From NCBI GenBank assembly GCA_937989565.1, contig CALKRM010000028.1, forward strand, positions 99,983 to 163,982: a stretch of DNA of 64,000 nt, read 5' to 3'. The notes beneath the pieces were generated by a model. The model made no database searches. It was not told where the DNA came from and was given only the letters and a program-made list of their open reading frames with translations. The DNA comes from an uncultured Candidatus Saccharibacteria bacterium (lineage in GTDB: Bacteria; Patescibacteriota; Saccharimonadia; Saccharimonadales; Saccharimonadaceae). Made by a program: the position numbers and the translations under genes. Below, piece after piece: positions 51,226 to 58,646 of this stretch (the first letter of the stretch is position 1; every line of letters begins with the position of its first letter).

Positions 51226-53231
51226 AACCCCCTAGCAATACTAAAGCACCAAAAATACAGCGACTGTCGGTTGAGGATTGGACAAACGGCGTAGTTACTG
51301 CATTTGATGATGGTCGCTCACCGCTAAGAGGTTTAAGGTCATCTGAGAATATGATATTGGATCAGGACTCTGTCATTACCGTGCGACATGGTACTGCTAA
51401 ATATGGTCCCCAGCCACTAGGAACGGTCTTAGGTGAATTGGCTGAATTTCGTAGCACTACAAAAGACGGATCCGTAAACTGGCTAGCTTGTCTTCAGAGA
51501 ATAAACGGCAAAACGAAGCTATGTATAGCTAAGGGTGAAGACCCAGCGTGGCAAGTTGTAGAAGGTAAAGAATATCACGAATCCGCCCGCGGTCATTTCA
51601 AGCAAATACGCAACAACCTTCTAGTTATGAATGGAGAAGATACTCTTAGCTACTTGGATATACCAACAAAGAAGATAGTAGCATTTCAGAAAATATCAGA
51701 CCCAGCAAAGCCGATACTAGATAAAAACGTAGGGCTAACTGGTACAGGATTTAAGGTGTTTTATGCAGTTACTTTTAACTCTACTGTTGGTGAAACTGCA
51801 GGGTCACCTCTATTATCTCAAGCAATCTCTACAGACCGAGATATGTGGAACGGTGAAAAACATAACCTGTCGGTCAAGCGTCCAGATAGTACAGAAGCTA
51901 AGTCATGGAACATTTATTGTGGTGTTGGTGTTGACGGTGGTGGAGAGCCTACACTTTACCGTCTAGCTGCCGCACTGCCAATGGATCAGACAGTATTTGT
52001 AGACAATGGATCACGTAGCCTAGATATGTCTGTGCCTCTACCAAAAGACAATAACACGGCTGGTCCAAAAGCAACACGAGCCGATGTAGTCAATGGCCGT
52101 ATATGGATGACTGGAGATAAAGACAATCAATTCTATGTATGGCGTGGCGGTGATTATGGTCATGAGCTAGACTTCTCACCTGGATATGGTGGTGGATATA
52201 CACCAGTAGGGAATGGTACCAAAGAAGTACCATTTGCAGTACGACCATATCGAGACGGTAAAGGCGACCCTAAAGTAACGGTCCTAGCTAATGGTACAAA
52301 CGGTACTGGTAAACGATTCTATATTACACCAACAAACATTACTTACGGTGAAGATACTATTACAGTCTGGCAAGTACAAGAAGATACTGGTGCTGACGGT
52401 ACAGATAGCCCTGACGCTGTAGTCATTTACAATAACGACCTACTATATCCAAGTCGTGGTGGATTTAATACTACAGGAACTCTACCGCAATTACAGAACG
52501 TCCTATCTACAAGACGAATTACTAACACTATTCAAGACGCTATTAGCAACCTAAACAGCAAAGCTATAGAAAAAGCCGTAGGGTTGGCATTTGAAGGGCG
52601 CGTCTATTGGGCGCTACCTGTTGCCGCTGACTACAACAACCAGATATGGATTTATGACACCGACCGTAGAGGTGCATGGATGAAGCCGTGGAGTATTCGT
52701 GCTGACTGGATGACGCTATATAACGATAACTCAGGTATAACTCACTTCTTAATAGTTCAAGGAAACAAGATAGTCGAGCTATCTAAGGGTGCAACTACAG
52801 TTGATGACGGTAAGCCGTTTAACACTAGCGCACAAAGTGGTCAATTGCGATTTGAAGAGACTGGAAGGGATTGGGCGCGTGTATTGAAGGTGGTATTTGT
52901 ACTACTCAGACCTCAAGGGCGCATTAATCTTACCGCCACTATTAAAACAGAAGACGGATTACAGACGTTTACGGAGACAAGATTTTTCGGAGCATCTTCA
53001 AGTCGTACTGGATGGAGCGAGCCAGGCGTTGGTTGGAGTTCTATCGGATGGAGTGAGGTGAGAGGCATACCTGAAACCTTTAACTCTGCTAGCGAAGAGG
53101 TGGAGCTAGAGGTAGATGAGGACGCTCACTGGGTGCAGTATGGCTGGAGTTCATCAGACCCTGGCGTAAGTTACAGCATATCGAGAGTGGTATTTGAATA
53201 CGTAAATATTGGCACGAAAGACCAAAGCTAA
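51219..53231 (+). CDS. Tail nozzle protein, beta-rich (gp12/tail-tubular B-like)
   Basis: A 670-residue, beta-rich protein. N-terminal SVEDWTNGVVTAFDDGRSPLRGLRSSENM (positions ~18-46) and the repeated short W/Y/G sheets (IWMTGDKDNQFYVWRGG; QIWIYDTDRRGAWMKPW) resemble propeller-type nozzle proteins that close the short tail. The C-terminal ~100 residues form a tryptophan-rich domain with repeated GWS motifs (TGWSEPGVGWSSIGWSE). Coupled to the adaptor gene. Confidence 0.7.
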   Translation: MLKPPSNTKAPKIQRLSVEDWTNGVVTAFDDGRSPLRGLRSSENMILDQDSVITVRHGTAKYGPQPLGTVLGELAEFRSTTKDGSVNWLACLQRINGKTKLCIAKGEDPAWQVVEGKEYHESARGHFKQIRNNLLVMNGEDTLSYLDIPTKKIVAFQKISDPAKPILDKNVGLTGTGFKVFYAVTFNSTVGETAGSPLLSQAISTDRDMWNGEKHNLSVKRPDSTEAKSWNIYCGVGVDGGGEPTLYRLAAALPMDQTVFVDNGSRSLDMSVPLPKDNNTAGPKATRADVVNGRIWMTGDKDNQFYVWRGGDYGHELDFSPGYGGGYTPVGNGTKEVPFAVRPYRDGKGDPKVTVLANGTNGTGKRFYITPTNITYGEDTITVWQVQEDTGADGTDSPDAVVIYNNDLLYPSRGGFNTTGTLPQLQNVLSTRRITNTIQDAISNLNSKAIEKAVGLAFEGRVYWALPVAADYNNQIWIYDTDRRGAWMKPWSIRADWMTLYNDNSGITHFLIVQGNKIVELSKGATTVDDGKPFNTSAQSGQLRFEETGRDWARVLKVVFVLLRPQGRINLTATIKTEDGLQTFTETRFFGASSSRTGWSEPGVGWSSIGWSEVRGIPETFNSASEEVELEVDEDAHWVQYGWSSSDPGVSYSISRVVFEYVNIGTKDQS

Positions 53232-53246
53232 AGGAGGAATAACAAA

Positions 53247-54149
53247 ATGGCAAGTGTTAGTGACAAAATTACAAAAGTAAAAGACGGTAGCAATCCTAAC
53301 GTAGCGCGAGTAGTTACCCCACGACCTGCAAACTCTGATACTCTATCTGTAGATAGTCTAACTGGCTGGACTGAAGATACTGCTGTGCATTTTATGACAT
53401 ATAGAGTAGACTCAACTGGTAAAGTGGTCCCAGGTAGCCAGAGAGACTGGAAGGGTATGGCAAATAAGGCTACTGGTCAGATTATTAGTTTACAAATCCA
53501 GAATAACGCAATAGATGACGGCAACTTAGTTGGAGATATTGTTCAAGCTGGTCCTACTGCCGCCTGGGCGCAAGATCTAGCCGAGGCAATGCTAGAATCT
53601 CATAACAGCGACGGTTCTCTAAAAAGAGGTGCTGTAGGGGCTGATAATATAGCCAAAGATAGTATTGTTGCTGAATCAATCAAAGAGAAGTCTATTACAG
53701 CCGACAAGATAGACTTTACGACTATGCCAATGTTTTCCGCTACTACATCTAAATGGGAAGTTCTGCCACAAAATCAGTCTACTATCGTAAAGTACGACAG
53801 TGTAGCTTACGACACCGCAAAAATGTATGATACTAAGACATTTACAGCTAAAGTACCTAAAGACGGTGTTTACCATATCGACGCAAGAGCAGGTATAGCA
53901 CAAACTGGCTTCTTCTCTCAATATACTGCATATATAAGCATATTTAAGAACGGCACAATGATTAAAGAATCTAATCGCTCTCGGGGTACAGATAACGACC
54001 GACACTTGCCACGACCAAGTCTATCTGTCGACTTACTCTTAAAAAAGAATGATGAAATCAATATACGAGCATTCTGTAGCGACCAACGTAATTATGGTGG
54101 TGATAGTACAATCAGTGAATTCAGTATGCGACTAGTGGGAATAATCTAG
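53247..54149 (+). CDS. Tail fibre / receptor-binding protein, currently expressed version
   Basis: AAGGAGG precedes the ATG. Residues 1-152 are the constant part, with heptad-like fibre repeats (GADNIAKDSIVAESIKEKSITADKI). Residues 153-161 (DKIDFTTMP) are encoded by the left 27-bp inverted repeat. The variable C-terminus (162-300) is beta-rich and like C1q/TNF-type tips (YHIDARAGIAQTGFFSQYTAY). Inverting 53703-54531 would replace it with the tip now stored on the other strand, in the same frame. Confidence 0.85.
   Translation: MASVSDKITKVKDGSNPNVARVVTPRPANSDTLSVDSLTGWTEDTAVHFMTYRVDSTGKVVPGSQRDWKGMANKATGQIISLQIQNNAIDDGNLVGDIVQAGPTAAWAQDLAEAMLESHNSDGSLKRGAVGADNIAKDSIVAESIKEKSITADKIDFTTMPMFSATTSKWEVLPQNQSTIVKYDSVAYDTAKMYDTKTFTAKVPKDGVYHIDARAGIAQTGFFSQYTAYISIFKNGTMIKESNRSRGTDNDRHLPRPSLSVDLLLKKNDEINIRAFCSDQRNYGGDSTISEFSMRLVGII
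53703..53729 (+). repeat. 27-bp inverted repeat, left arm of the fibre switch
   Basis: Exact reverse complement of 54505-54531. It encodes nine residues (DKIDFTTMP) in frame with the fibre gene. Confidence 0.92.
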
Positions 54150-54150
54150 T

Positions 54151-54531
54151 CTATTGTCCAATTGCTATCCAATTAAAGTAGTAAGCACCCTCTAGCCAAG
54201 CTCCGTCAAAACGACGGATAGTTGCCTTAAATGATGAGTTAGTAATCTTTAATGCACTCATTGTTGCAGCGCCCCACGTATCGAGCGGGGAATCTGTCCA
54301 AGCGTCGTTGGGGTTGGGCGTGTATCCAATGAATGTACAGACTACTACAGGGAATGTGTCCTTCTTAAACTGGTTTGTAAAATATATATCGGTGGTAGCT
54401 TCAAAGGCGCGAGCAGTTACTAATATTCTGGCAGTACCGCACTGTATATTCACAGGTTTATCGGTAGTTGTGTCATTACGTTTTACTTTTACTTTTTCTG
54501 CAAGTGGCATAGTCGTAAAGTCTATCTTGTC
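54151..54531 (-). CDS. Silent alternative tail-fibre C-terminus
   Basis: Starts within the right inverted repeat with DKIDFTTMP and continues LAEKVKVKRNDTTTD to a C-terminal YFNWIAIGQ, the kind of end seen on many phage fibre tips. It has no promoter, start codon or ribosome binding site of its own in the right place: the frame is open upstream only by chance, to an unlikely start at 54585. After inversion it would join codon 152 of the fibre gene and give a 278-residue protein. Confidence 0.85.
   Translation of the reverse strand, partial: DKIDFTTMPLAEKVKVKRNDTTTDKPVNIQCGTARILVTARAFEATTDIYFTNQFKKDTFPVVVCTFIGYTPNPNDAWTDSPLDTWGAATMSALKITNSSFKATIRRFDGAWLEGAYYFNWIAIGQ
54505..54531 (-). repeat. 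27-bp inverted repeat, right arm of the fibre switch
   Basis: Exact reverse complement of 53703-53729. The -35 of the lysis promoter overlaps its last five bases, and is kept in either orientation. Confidence 0.92.
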
Positions 54532-54626
54532 TGACCAATGTATAAATGGTAAAATAGTACTATAAATTAACCAGTGTGATCTCAAGAAACGGAAGCACGT
54601 ATAAAGACGAAAGGCTTCCGTTTTTT
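54527..54626 (+). promoter_or_regulatory. Lysis-operon promoter, leader motif and hairpin
   Basis: TTGTCT (54527-54532), 17 bases, TAAAAT (54550-54555) with TGG before it. The conserved leader motif is at 54573-54600. ACGGAAGC (54589-54596) pairs with GCTTCCGT (54614-54621), followed by six T and ATG 54629. Confidence 0.65.
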
Positions 54627-54628
54627 AT

Positions 54629-55030
54629 ATGCCAGGATCAAACACAGACCTAAGTGAACGCCTAGTCAAGCTAGAGGTGTTCAATGAAAAAGTAGCAGAA
54701 CCATCATTAGCCCAAATATTAGCCAAACTAGACGGGCTAGTAAGTGAGTCTGTATATATAGAGCGAAATAAATATGTAGATGGAAAAATAAATGATATTG
54801 AAAAGAATATCAAAGCAATTCAATACCATAACGATACACTAGATGGCAACGTCTTCATAAAAGCTATCGTTACTGGCGAAAAGAAATTCGTAGGCGTAAT
54901 CATCAAATACACAGGTCTAACTGTGCTTATAGGTGCAGTAGGACTCTTTTTGCTTACTCAATTTACCCATTTTATTCAAGACAGAACACCCGTTGAAGTA
55001 ATAGAAAAAGTAAAGGAGGTAACAAAATGA
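54629..55030 (+). CDS. Membrane protein of the lysis module (XhlA/holin-accessory-like)
   Basis: A 133-residue protein: an N-terminal coiled coil (LSERLVKLEVFNEKVAEPSL; IEKNIKAIQYHND), then one membrane helix (~93-112, YTGLTVLIGAVGLFLLTQF) and a charged tail. This layout resembles haemolysin XhlA-type proteins that accompany holins. No Shine-Dalgarno is visible: a hairpin and U-tract abut the ATG. It overlaps the endolysin gene by four bases. Confidence 0.65.
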   Translation: MPGSNTDLSERLVKLEVFNEKVAEPSLAQILAKLDGLVSESVYIERNKYVDGKINDIEKNIKAIQYHNDTLDGNVFIKAIVTGEKKFVGVIIKYTGLTVLIGAVGLFLLTQFTHFIQDRTPVEVIEKVKEVTK

Positions 55031-56025
55031 TAGAAAAAGCACTAGCTTGGTTCTACGCACGTAAAGGACGAGTTTACTATTCGATGGAAAGTCGGAATGG
55101 TCCAAATTCCTATGACTGCTCAAGCTCTGTATATCACGCTCTAAAAGAAGCAGGTCTTTTGCCTGCAAGCTATTGGATTGGCAATACAGACACGCTATTT
55201 GACGCTCTGGAGAAAAATGGTTGGGTGCGATTGCCTGAGGACGCAAACGGCGAGGCAGATACACAACGAGGAGATATTTTTATTTGGGGTATTCGAGGCA
55301 ATTCAGGTGGCGCGTTGGGACACACAGGAATGTTTACGGATACAGATAATGTCATTAACTGTCGCTATCAAGCGGGTATTGTAATAGACAATCACGACTG
55401 GCTCTGGAGCGCGTCAGGTTGCCCACCATACGCATTTTATCGATACGTTGGCAAACCACAAGAATCAAAGCGAGTAGCACTGCCTGAAGTGTATTATGCA
55501 GATGAAGTAGCAACTGTATTCGACTTACGACAAATTAGATGTAACCGATTGATTGATGAGTTTGATTGGGAAGATAACGGCGTACCTATCTCTGTAGCAG
55601 TAAAGACAGATAAAGACGGCTATCTGCTGGACGGTGAGATAAATACAGGAGATTACTTCCGAATCGTTGGTAGTACAGAGATATTAGATGAAACCACCGA
55701 AAACAACAAACGCTACCTACAGTTGAAAATGGCAGATGATGGTATTTGGGTATTAGCAGAACGAGTACGTGAATTGGCGAATGGGGATGCAGGAACACCA
55801 CGACCAGAAAGACGACCTCAGCCACAACCAGCCCCAAAGACGCCAGAGATACAACAGACACCTCAAATCAAAGAAAAGCCACAGGAGCAACCATTGGCAC
55901 CACAACCAACCAACGAAGACGTTATGAGGTCTATCGGCAAATTAAGTCAAGACGTCGTTAAGAATAAAAGCCTATTAGAGAAGATTATCGATTTTCTAAT
56001 GAGTATTTTTAAGTTTAAGAAATAA
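55027..56025 (+). CDS. Endolysin, Pal-type amidase (Amidase_5-like)
   Basis: Degrades peptidoglycan at lysis. The N-terminal ~142 residues resemble the phage Dp-1 Pal amidase fold: AWFYARKGRVYYSM, catalytic cysteine C31 in SYDCSSSV, and histidine H99 in GALGHTGMF. Residues ~150-255 look like an SH3-type wall-binding domain, then a proline/glutamine-rich linker (~260-292) and a helical, amphipathic C-terminus ending in IIDFLMSIFKFKK. Length 332. AAGGAGG precedes the start. Confidence 0.82.
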   Translation: MIEKALAWFYARKGRVYYSMESRNGPNSYDCSSSVYHALKEAGLLPASYWIGNTDTLFDALEKNGWVRLPEDANGEADTQRGDIFIWGIRGNSGGALGHTGMFTDTDNVINCRYQAGIVIDNHDWLWSASGCPPYAFYRYVGKPQESKRVALPEVYYADEVATVFDLRQIRCNRLIDEFDWEDNGVPISVAVKTDKDGYLLDGEINTGDYFRIVGSTEILDETTENNKRYLQLKMADDGIWVLAERVRELANGDAGTPRPERRPQPQPAPKTPEIQQTPQIKEKPQEQPLAPQPTNEDVMRSIGKLSQDVVKNKSLLEKIIDFLMSIFKFKK

Positions 56026-56034
56026 GGAGGAGAT

Positions 56035-56364
56035 ATGAAAACTACCAAATATAATGCACTAGAAAAATTACACAACGAACTGAATCGCGGTGCGCCAGGC
56101 GACGAAGTTTCTCTTAATATCGGCGGTAAAGAGGTGTTGAAAATCAAGTTTCAAACTGGCGGTACGGCTACCACAGAGCGCAACGGTGTATTTATTGAGG
56201 ACTTACTTATTGTAACTTACGCAAAACTAGCGGACTACAACCGAGGATTGCCTTGTCGCGAAAACAGTTTAGCCCTTACGAAAATTGAGGAAGCTATTAT
56301 GTGGCTGGCTAATCGTAAGGTTGAGCGTGAATCTCGCGGCGTGTACGGTACTGAGGAAAAATAG
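56035..56364 (+). CDS. Acb2/Tad1-hairpin-like cyclic nucleotide sponge (putative)
   Basis: The C-terminal half (CRENSLALTKIEEAIMWL, residues 74-91, then REXRGVYGT-like end) matches the widespread phage family with an Acb2-type hairpin domain. The segment IKFQTGG...NGVFIEDLL (37-58) matches its upstream part. Acb2 proteins bind cyclic di- and trinucleotides and block CBASS and related defences. Length 109, preceded by AAGGAGG. Residues 1-36 are additional. Assignment is by pattern memory; binding is not shown. Confidence 0.7.
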   Translation: MKTTKYNALEKLHNELNRGAPGDEVSLNIGGKEVLKIKFQTGGTATTERNGVFIEDLLIVTYAKLADYNRGLPCRENSLALTKIEEAIMWLANRKVERESRGVYGTEEK

Positions 56365-56375
56365 AAGGAGGAGAT

Positions 56376-56633
56376 ATGAAATCGCTAGAAGCATTAAAGA
56401 ATATCAACTATAAAGACGTAGCTATCCGTGCTGGATGGACATTTTTACAAACGTTTATCGCGACATTTTTGTTGGCGGGTGTAAACTTAGTAAATTTGCT
56501 ATTCGCGGCGAGTTGGCACGAATTATACGCTTTAACGATGGCTACCGCATTATCTGCAATCGCGGCTGGATTATCTGCGGCTAAGACTATTATTCTAGAC
56601 TTAGTACGTCAGATGAAAGAAGCTGTTGAGTAA
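56376..56633 (+). CDS. Holin (r1t-like)
   Basis: An 85-residue membrane protein with two hydrophobic helices (TFLQTFIATFLLAGVNLVNL, ~22-41; ALTMATALSAIAAGLSAAKTI, ~52-72 by position) and a charged C-terminus (RQMKEAVE). Such small two-helix proteins next to the endolysin form the lysis hole. AAGGAGG precedes the start. Confidence 0.82.
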   Translation: MKSLEALKNINYKDVAIRAGWTFLQTFIATFLLAGVNLVNLLFAASWHELYALTMATALSAIAAGLSAAKTIILDLVRQMKEAVE

Positions 56634-56923
56634 TTCGGAAATCCCGAACAACTGAACAGTTCGGAAATCCCGAACAGTTGACTGAACGTAAAATATTTGC
56701 TAGGATAGAAGTATCAATTTCAGATTGCCGGCCTCTATCGATTGAAAAAAGGTTTTCTTTCGATTGGGGCCGCTTTATTTTGCCCTGAAATACTAAAAAA
56801 TAGGATTTTTCTGTCAAGCCCTTAGCACTACGGACTTGTGGAAAACTCCTCGGAAATGTAAAACGCCAGAGCTAGTAATGGTGCTAGTTAGCTGTTGGCT
56901 CAAAATCTGGAGGGTTAACAGAG
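56634..56923 (+). repeat. Intergenic stretch with tandem TTCGGAAATCCCGAAC repeats
   Basis: Two copies of TTCGGAAATCCCGAAC (56634-56649 and 56660-56675) lie nose to tail right after the holin stop. The second continues in the 22-bp form found in the giant gene at 44998-45019. Each is itself an imperfect inverted repeat (TTCGG...CCGAA), so the RNA can form hairpins. Beyond 56700 I see only AT-rich sequence and short stems (AAAGGTTTTCTTTCG) with no gene. It separates the lysis module from the right-end genes. Confidence 0.7.
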
Positions 56924-57241
56924 GTGAAGACGCATCAATTGCAATCCCAATCTCAATCTAAAAGATTTCTTGAAAGAAATCCCAATCTCAATACCAATTA
57001 CAATTGTTTAGTTACGTCGGATGACAAAAAGCCGATGGACAAGTGGCAAAAGACACGTCGAGCTGAATCTATTGCATATCAGCTTTGCGATAAATTCAAT
57101 AATCACGACTACTTTTCGTTCTATTGTAAGGTGGCATTGAAATTGCCAGAATATAGAGTTTGGCAACTGGTAGAGGAGGCTCAACGTGGTCAACAGCCAG
57201 CGCGCCTATTCTCATTCCTCTGCAAAAAGGCAGGCGTATGA
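56924..57241 (+). CDS. Phage right-end protein, 105 residues
   Basis: GTG start with GAGGGTTAACAGAGG upstream. A glutamine/serine-rich N-terminus (HQLQSQSQSKRF), then a helical domain with two or three cysteines (YQLCDKFNNHDYFSFYC) and KKAGV end. Its stop overlaps the next ATG (ATGA). No family recognised; location near integrase suggests a regulatory or excision-related role. Confidence 0.6.
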   Translation: MKTHQLQSQSQSKRFLERNPNLNTNYNCLVTSDDKKPMDKWQKTRRAESIAYQLCDKFNNHDYFSFYCKVALKLPEYRVWQLVEEAQRGQQPARLFSFLCKKAGV

Positions 57242-57510
57242 CATTTGATACTAAAGAAGCTAGACGTAAACTTATTGAACGTATAAATAAGGCTAAAGCA
57301 GATCGAGAACAACTTAGACTATTACGTAAGAATAAAAATGGCTGTGATCATGAATGGAAGACGTATAAACAGATTATCAAGATTGATCATTTTGCTACTG
57401 TCATGAAGGGTCAAATACGTCAATATAGCGGTCCAACTTCACCGTATTTTATAGTTAAAGGATGTCATAAATGTCATGAAAAGCATTACATTGACTTAAA
57501 AAATCTGTAA
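57238..57510 (+). CDS. Small zinc-finger-like protein, 90 residues
   Basis: ATGA overlap with the preceding gene fixes the start. The sequence has a basic helix (RRKLIERINKAKADREQL) and cysteine/histidine ligands CDHEW and CHKCHEKH that could hold zinc. Possibly a regulator or excisionase-like accessory factor for the neighbouring integrase; unproved. Confidence 0.6.
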   Translation: MTFDTKEARRKLIERINKAKADREQLRLLRKNKNGCDHEWKTYKQIIKIDHFATVMKGQIRQYSGPTSPYFIVKGCHKCHEKHYIDLKNL

Positions 57511-57571
57511 AATAGAAAAATTGGGGCGTAAAGGTTACAAATTAAACCTAAGTCACTCTAAGGAGAGAAGA

Positions 57572-58518
57572 ATGACCGCACCAATTCTATCAATCACAAC
57601 ATCAAGAGCTACTGTAATAAGTGAATTGCAGAAAATAACGAAGTACTAGACGTAGAATATCAGACAGAGAATATTAGAGAGCTAGCATTTCAATTTATCC
57701 ATTATTCAGCAATAGTCGAAGATATGTCACCAGCTACAGTAGCTACTAGAGTAGTACGTCTTAAACAATTTGTTAATTTCTGTGATGAATTACACAAGAC
57801 CAATATAACCGAGCTGTCGCTTAGATGGCTCGATTTTTATTTTTATGAATACAGGAAAACTCACGCAGCTTCAACTACAAACTCAACAAAACGAGTAATA
57901 AAAGCATTCTTCAAATGGTGCAATGAGCATATGAATCTAGACTGTATTAATTCTGAGCTTATTAAGTCACGTAAAAACGCCAAACCACGACCAAGATATA
58001 TACAACATCATGTTATACAACTAGTACTCAACAGGACGTCAAATAACGTGAAAGAGCGACATATAAACATGCTAATAGATTTTGCATACGACACTGGATT
58101 GCGTATTTCAGAGATTGCCAATGTTAGCTATAGAGATATAGACGGATTAAACCTATACGTAAAGGGTAAGGGTTCTAAGGATCGTACAGTATTCCTAACT
58201 AAACGATTAAAAGACAAGATAGATGAATTCGCGACAGACTACAACCGATTATCTGGTCCTCTATTCAATACAAACGATAAAACAGCTAGAGTGTGGATCC
58301 AACAAGCATTTAAGAAATATGCAGATATTCATATAACACCTCATCAATTGAGACACAGTTTTGCAGTGCGTCTACTAATAGCTGGTTGTGATCTTATGAC
58401 AATACAAAAATTACTTGGCCATCGCGATCTATCCACGGTCCAGATATACCTACAAATTAAAGATGATCTGGCAGAGAGCCAGTTCTATAAAGCAATGGAT
58501 CACGCTCAAGGCTATTGA
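57572..58518 (+). CDS. Tyrosine recombinase (phage integrase), 5' end frame-disrupted
   Basis: Catalyses integration at the rsmD site. Numbered from ATG 57724, the catalytic residues are R127 (TGLRISE), K148/K152 region, H207-x-x-R210 (HQLRH), H233 (GHRD) and Y242 (VQIYLQ). The N-terminal core-binding helix continues upstream of 57724 in frame (ENIRELAFQFIHYSAIVED), but no normal start exists there. A well-placed ATG 57572 with AAGGAG opens a frame that must slip by -1 between 57625 and 57648 to join it. Either a recoding event or a one-base change is present. The intact part (57724-58518) is 264 residues. Confidence 0.85.
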
Positions 58519-58543
58519 CATATTTAACCGATTTTGCTATACT
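58515..58543 (+). promoter_or_regulatory. Consensus promoter at the phage right end, reading into attR
   Basis: TTGACA (58515-58520), 17 bases, TATACT (58538-58543). It reads outward over the attR copy of the rsmD end. In the excised circle it would point at the left-end terminators and structured leader. Confidence 0.7.
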
Positions 58544-58646
58544 AAGGGCAGTTGAGAAGGGCAATTGCTCTTCCAGGTATTTTTACACCAATAACTTTAT
58601 GGCTCTCTACCAGCTAAAAGGTATGGCAGCCAAAAAATTGTACCAC

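Larger units (their letters stand above)
53703..54531. other. Invertible segment carrying two alternative fibre tips
   Basis: 829 bp between perfect 27-bp inverted repeats. It contains the last 148 codons of the fibre gene on the plus strand and, on the minus strand, a second 126-codon tip starting with the same nine residues. The two stops are tail to tail, separated by one base (54149/54151). The arrangement is that of a Mu-type G segment. Confidence 0.88.

Noticed and set aside
54151..54585. An independent minus-strand gene of 144 residues
   Set aside because: Its first 18 codons lie in the lysis promoter region on the opposite strand with no ribosome binding site; the inverted repeat explains the frame better as a silent fibre tip.
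56634..56680. A small CRISPR array (TTCGGAAATCCCGAAC repeats)
   Set aside because: There are only two adjacent copies with a ten-base spacer, and a third lies in a coding gene. No cas gene is nearby.
57572..57730. UGA read as glycine (as in SR1/Gracilibacteria)
   Set aside because: Recoding the TGA at 57622 would extend the frame only slightly, and TGA ends many genes here, such as at 7900-7902 and 58516-58518.
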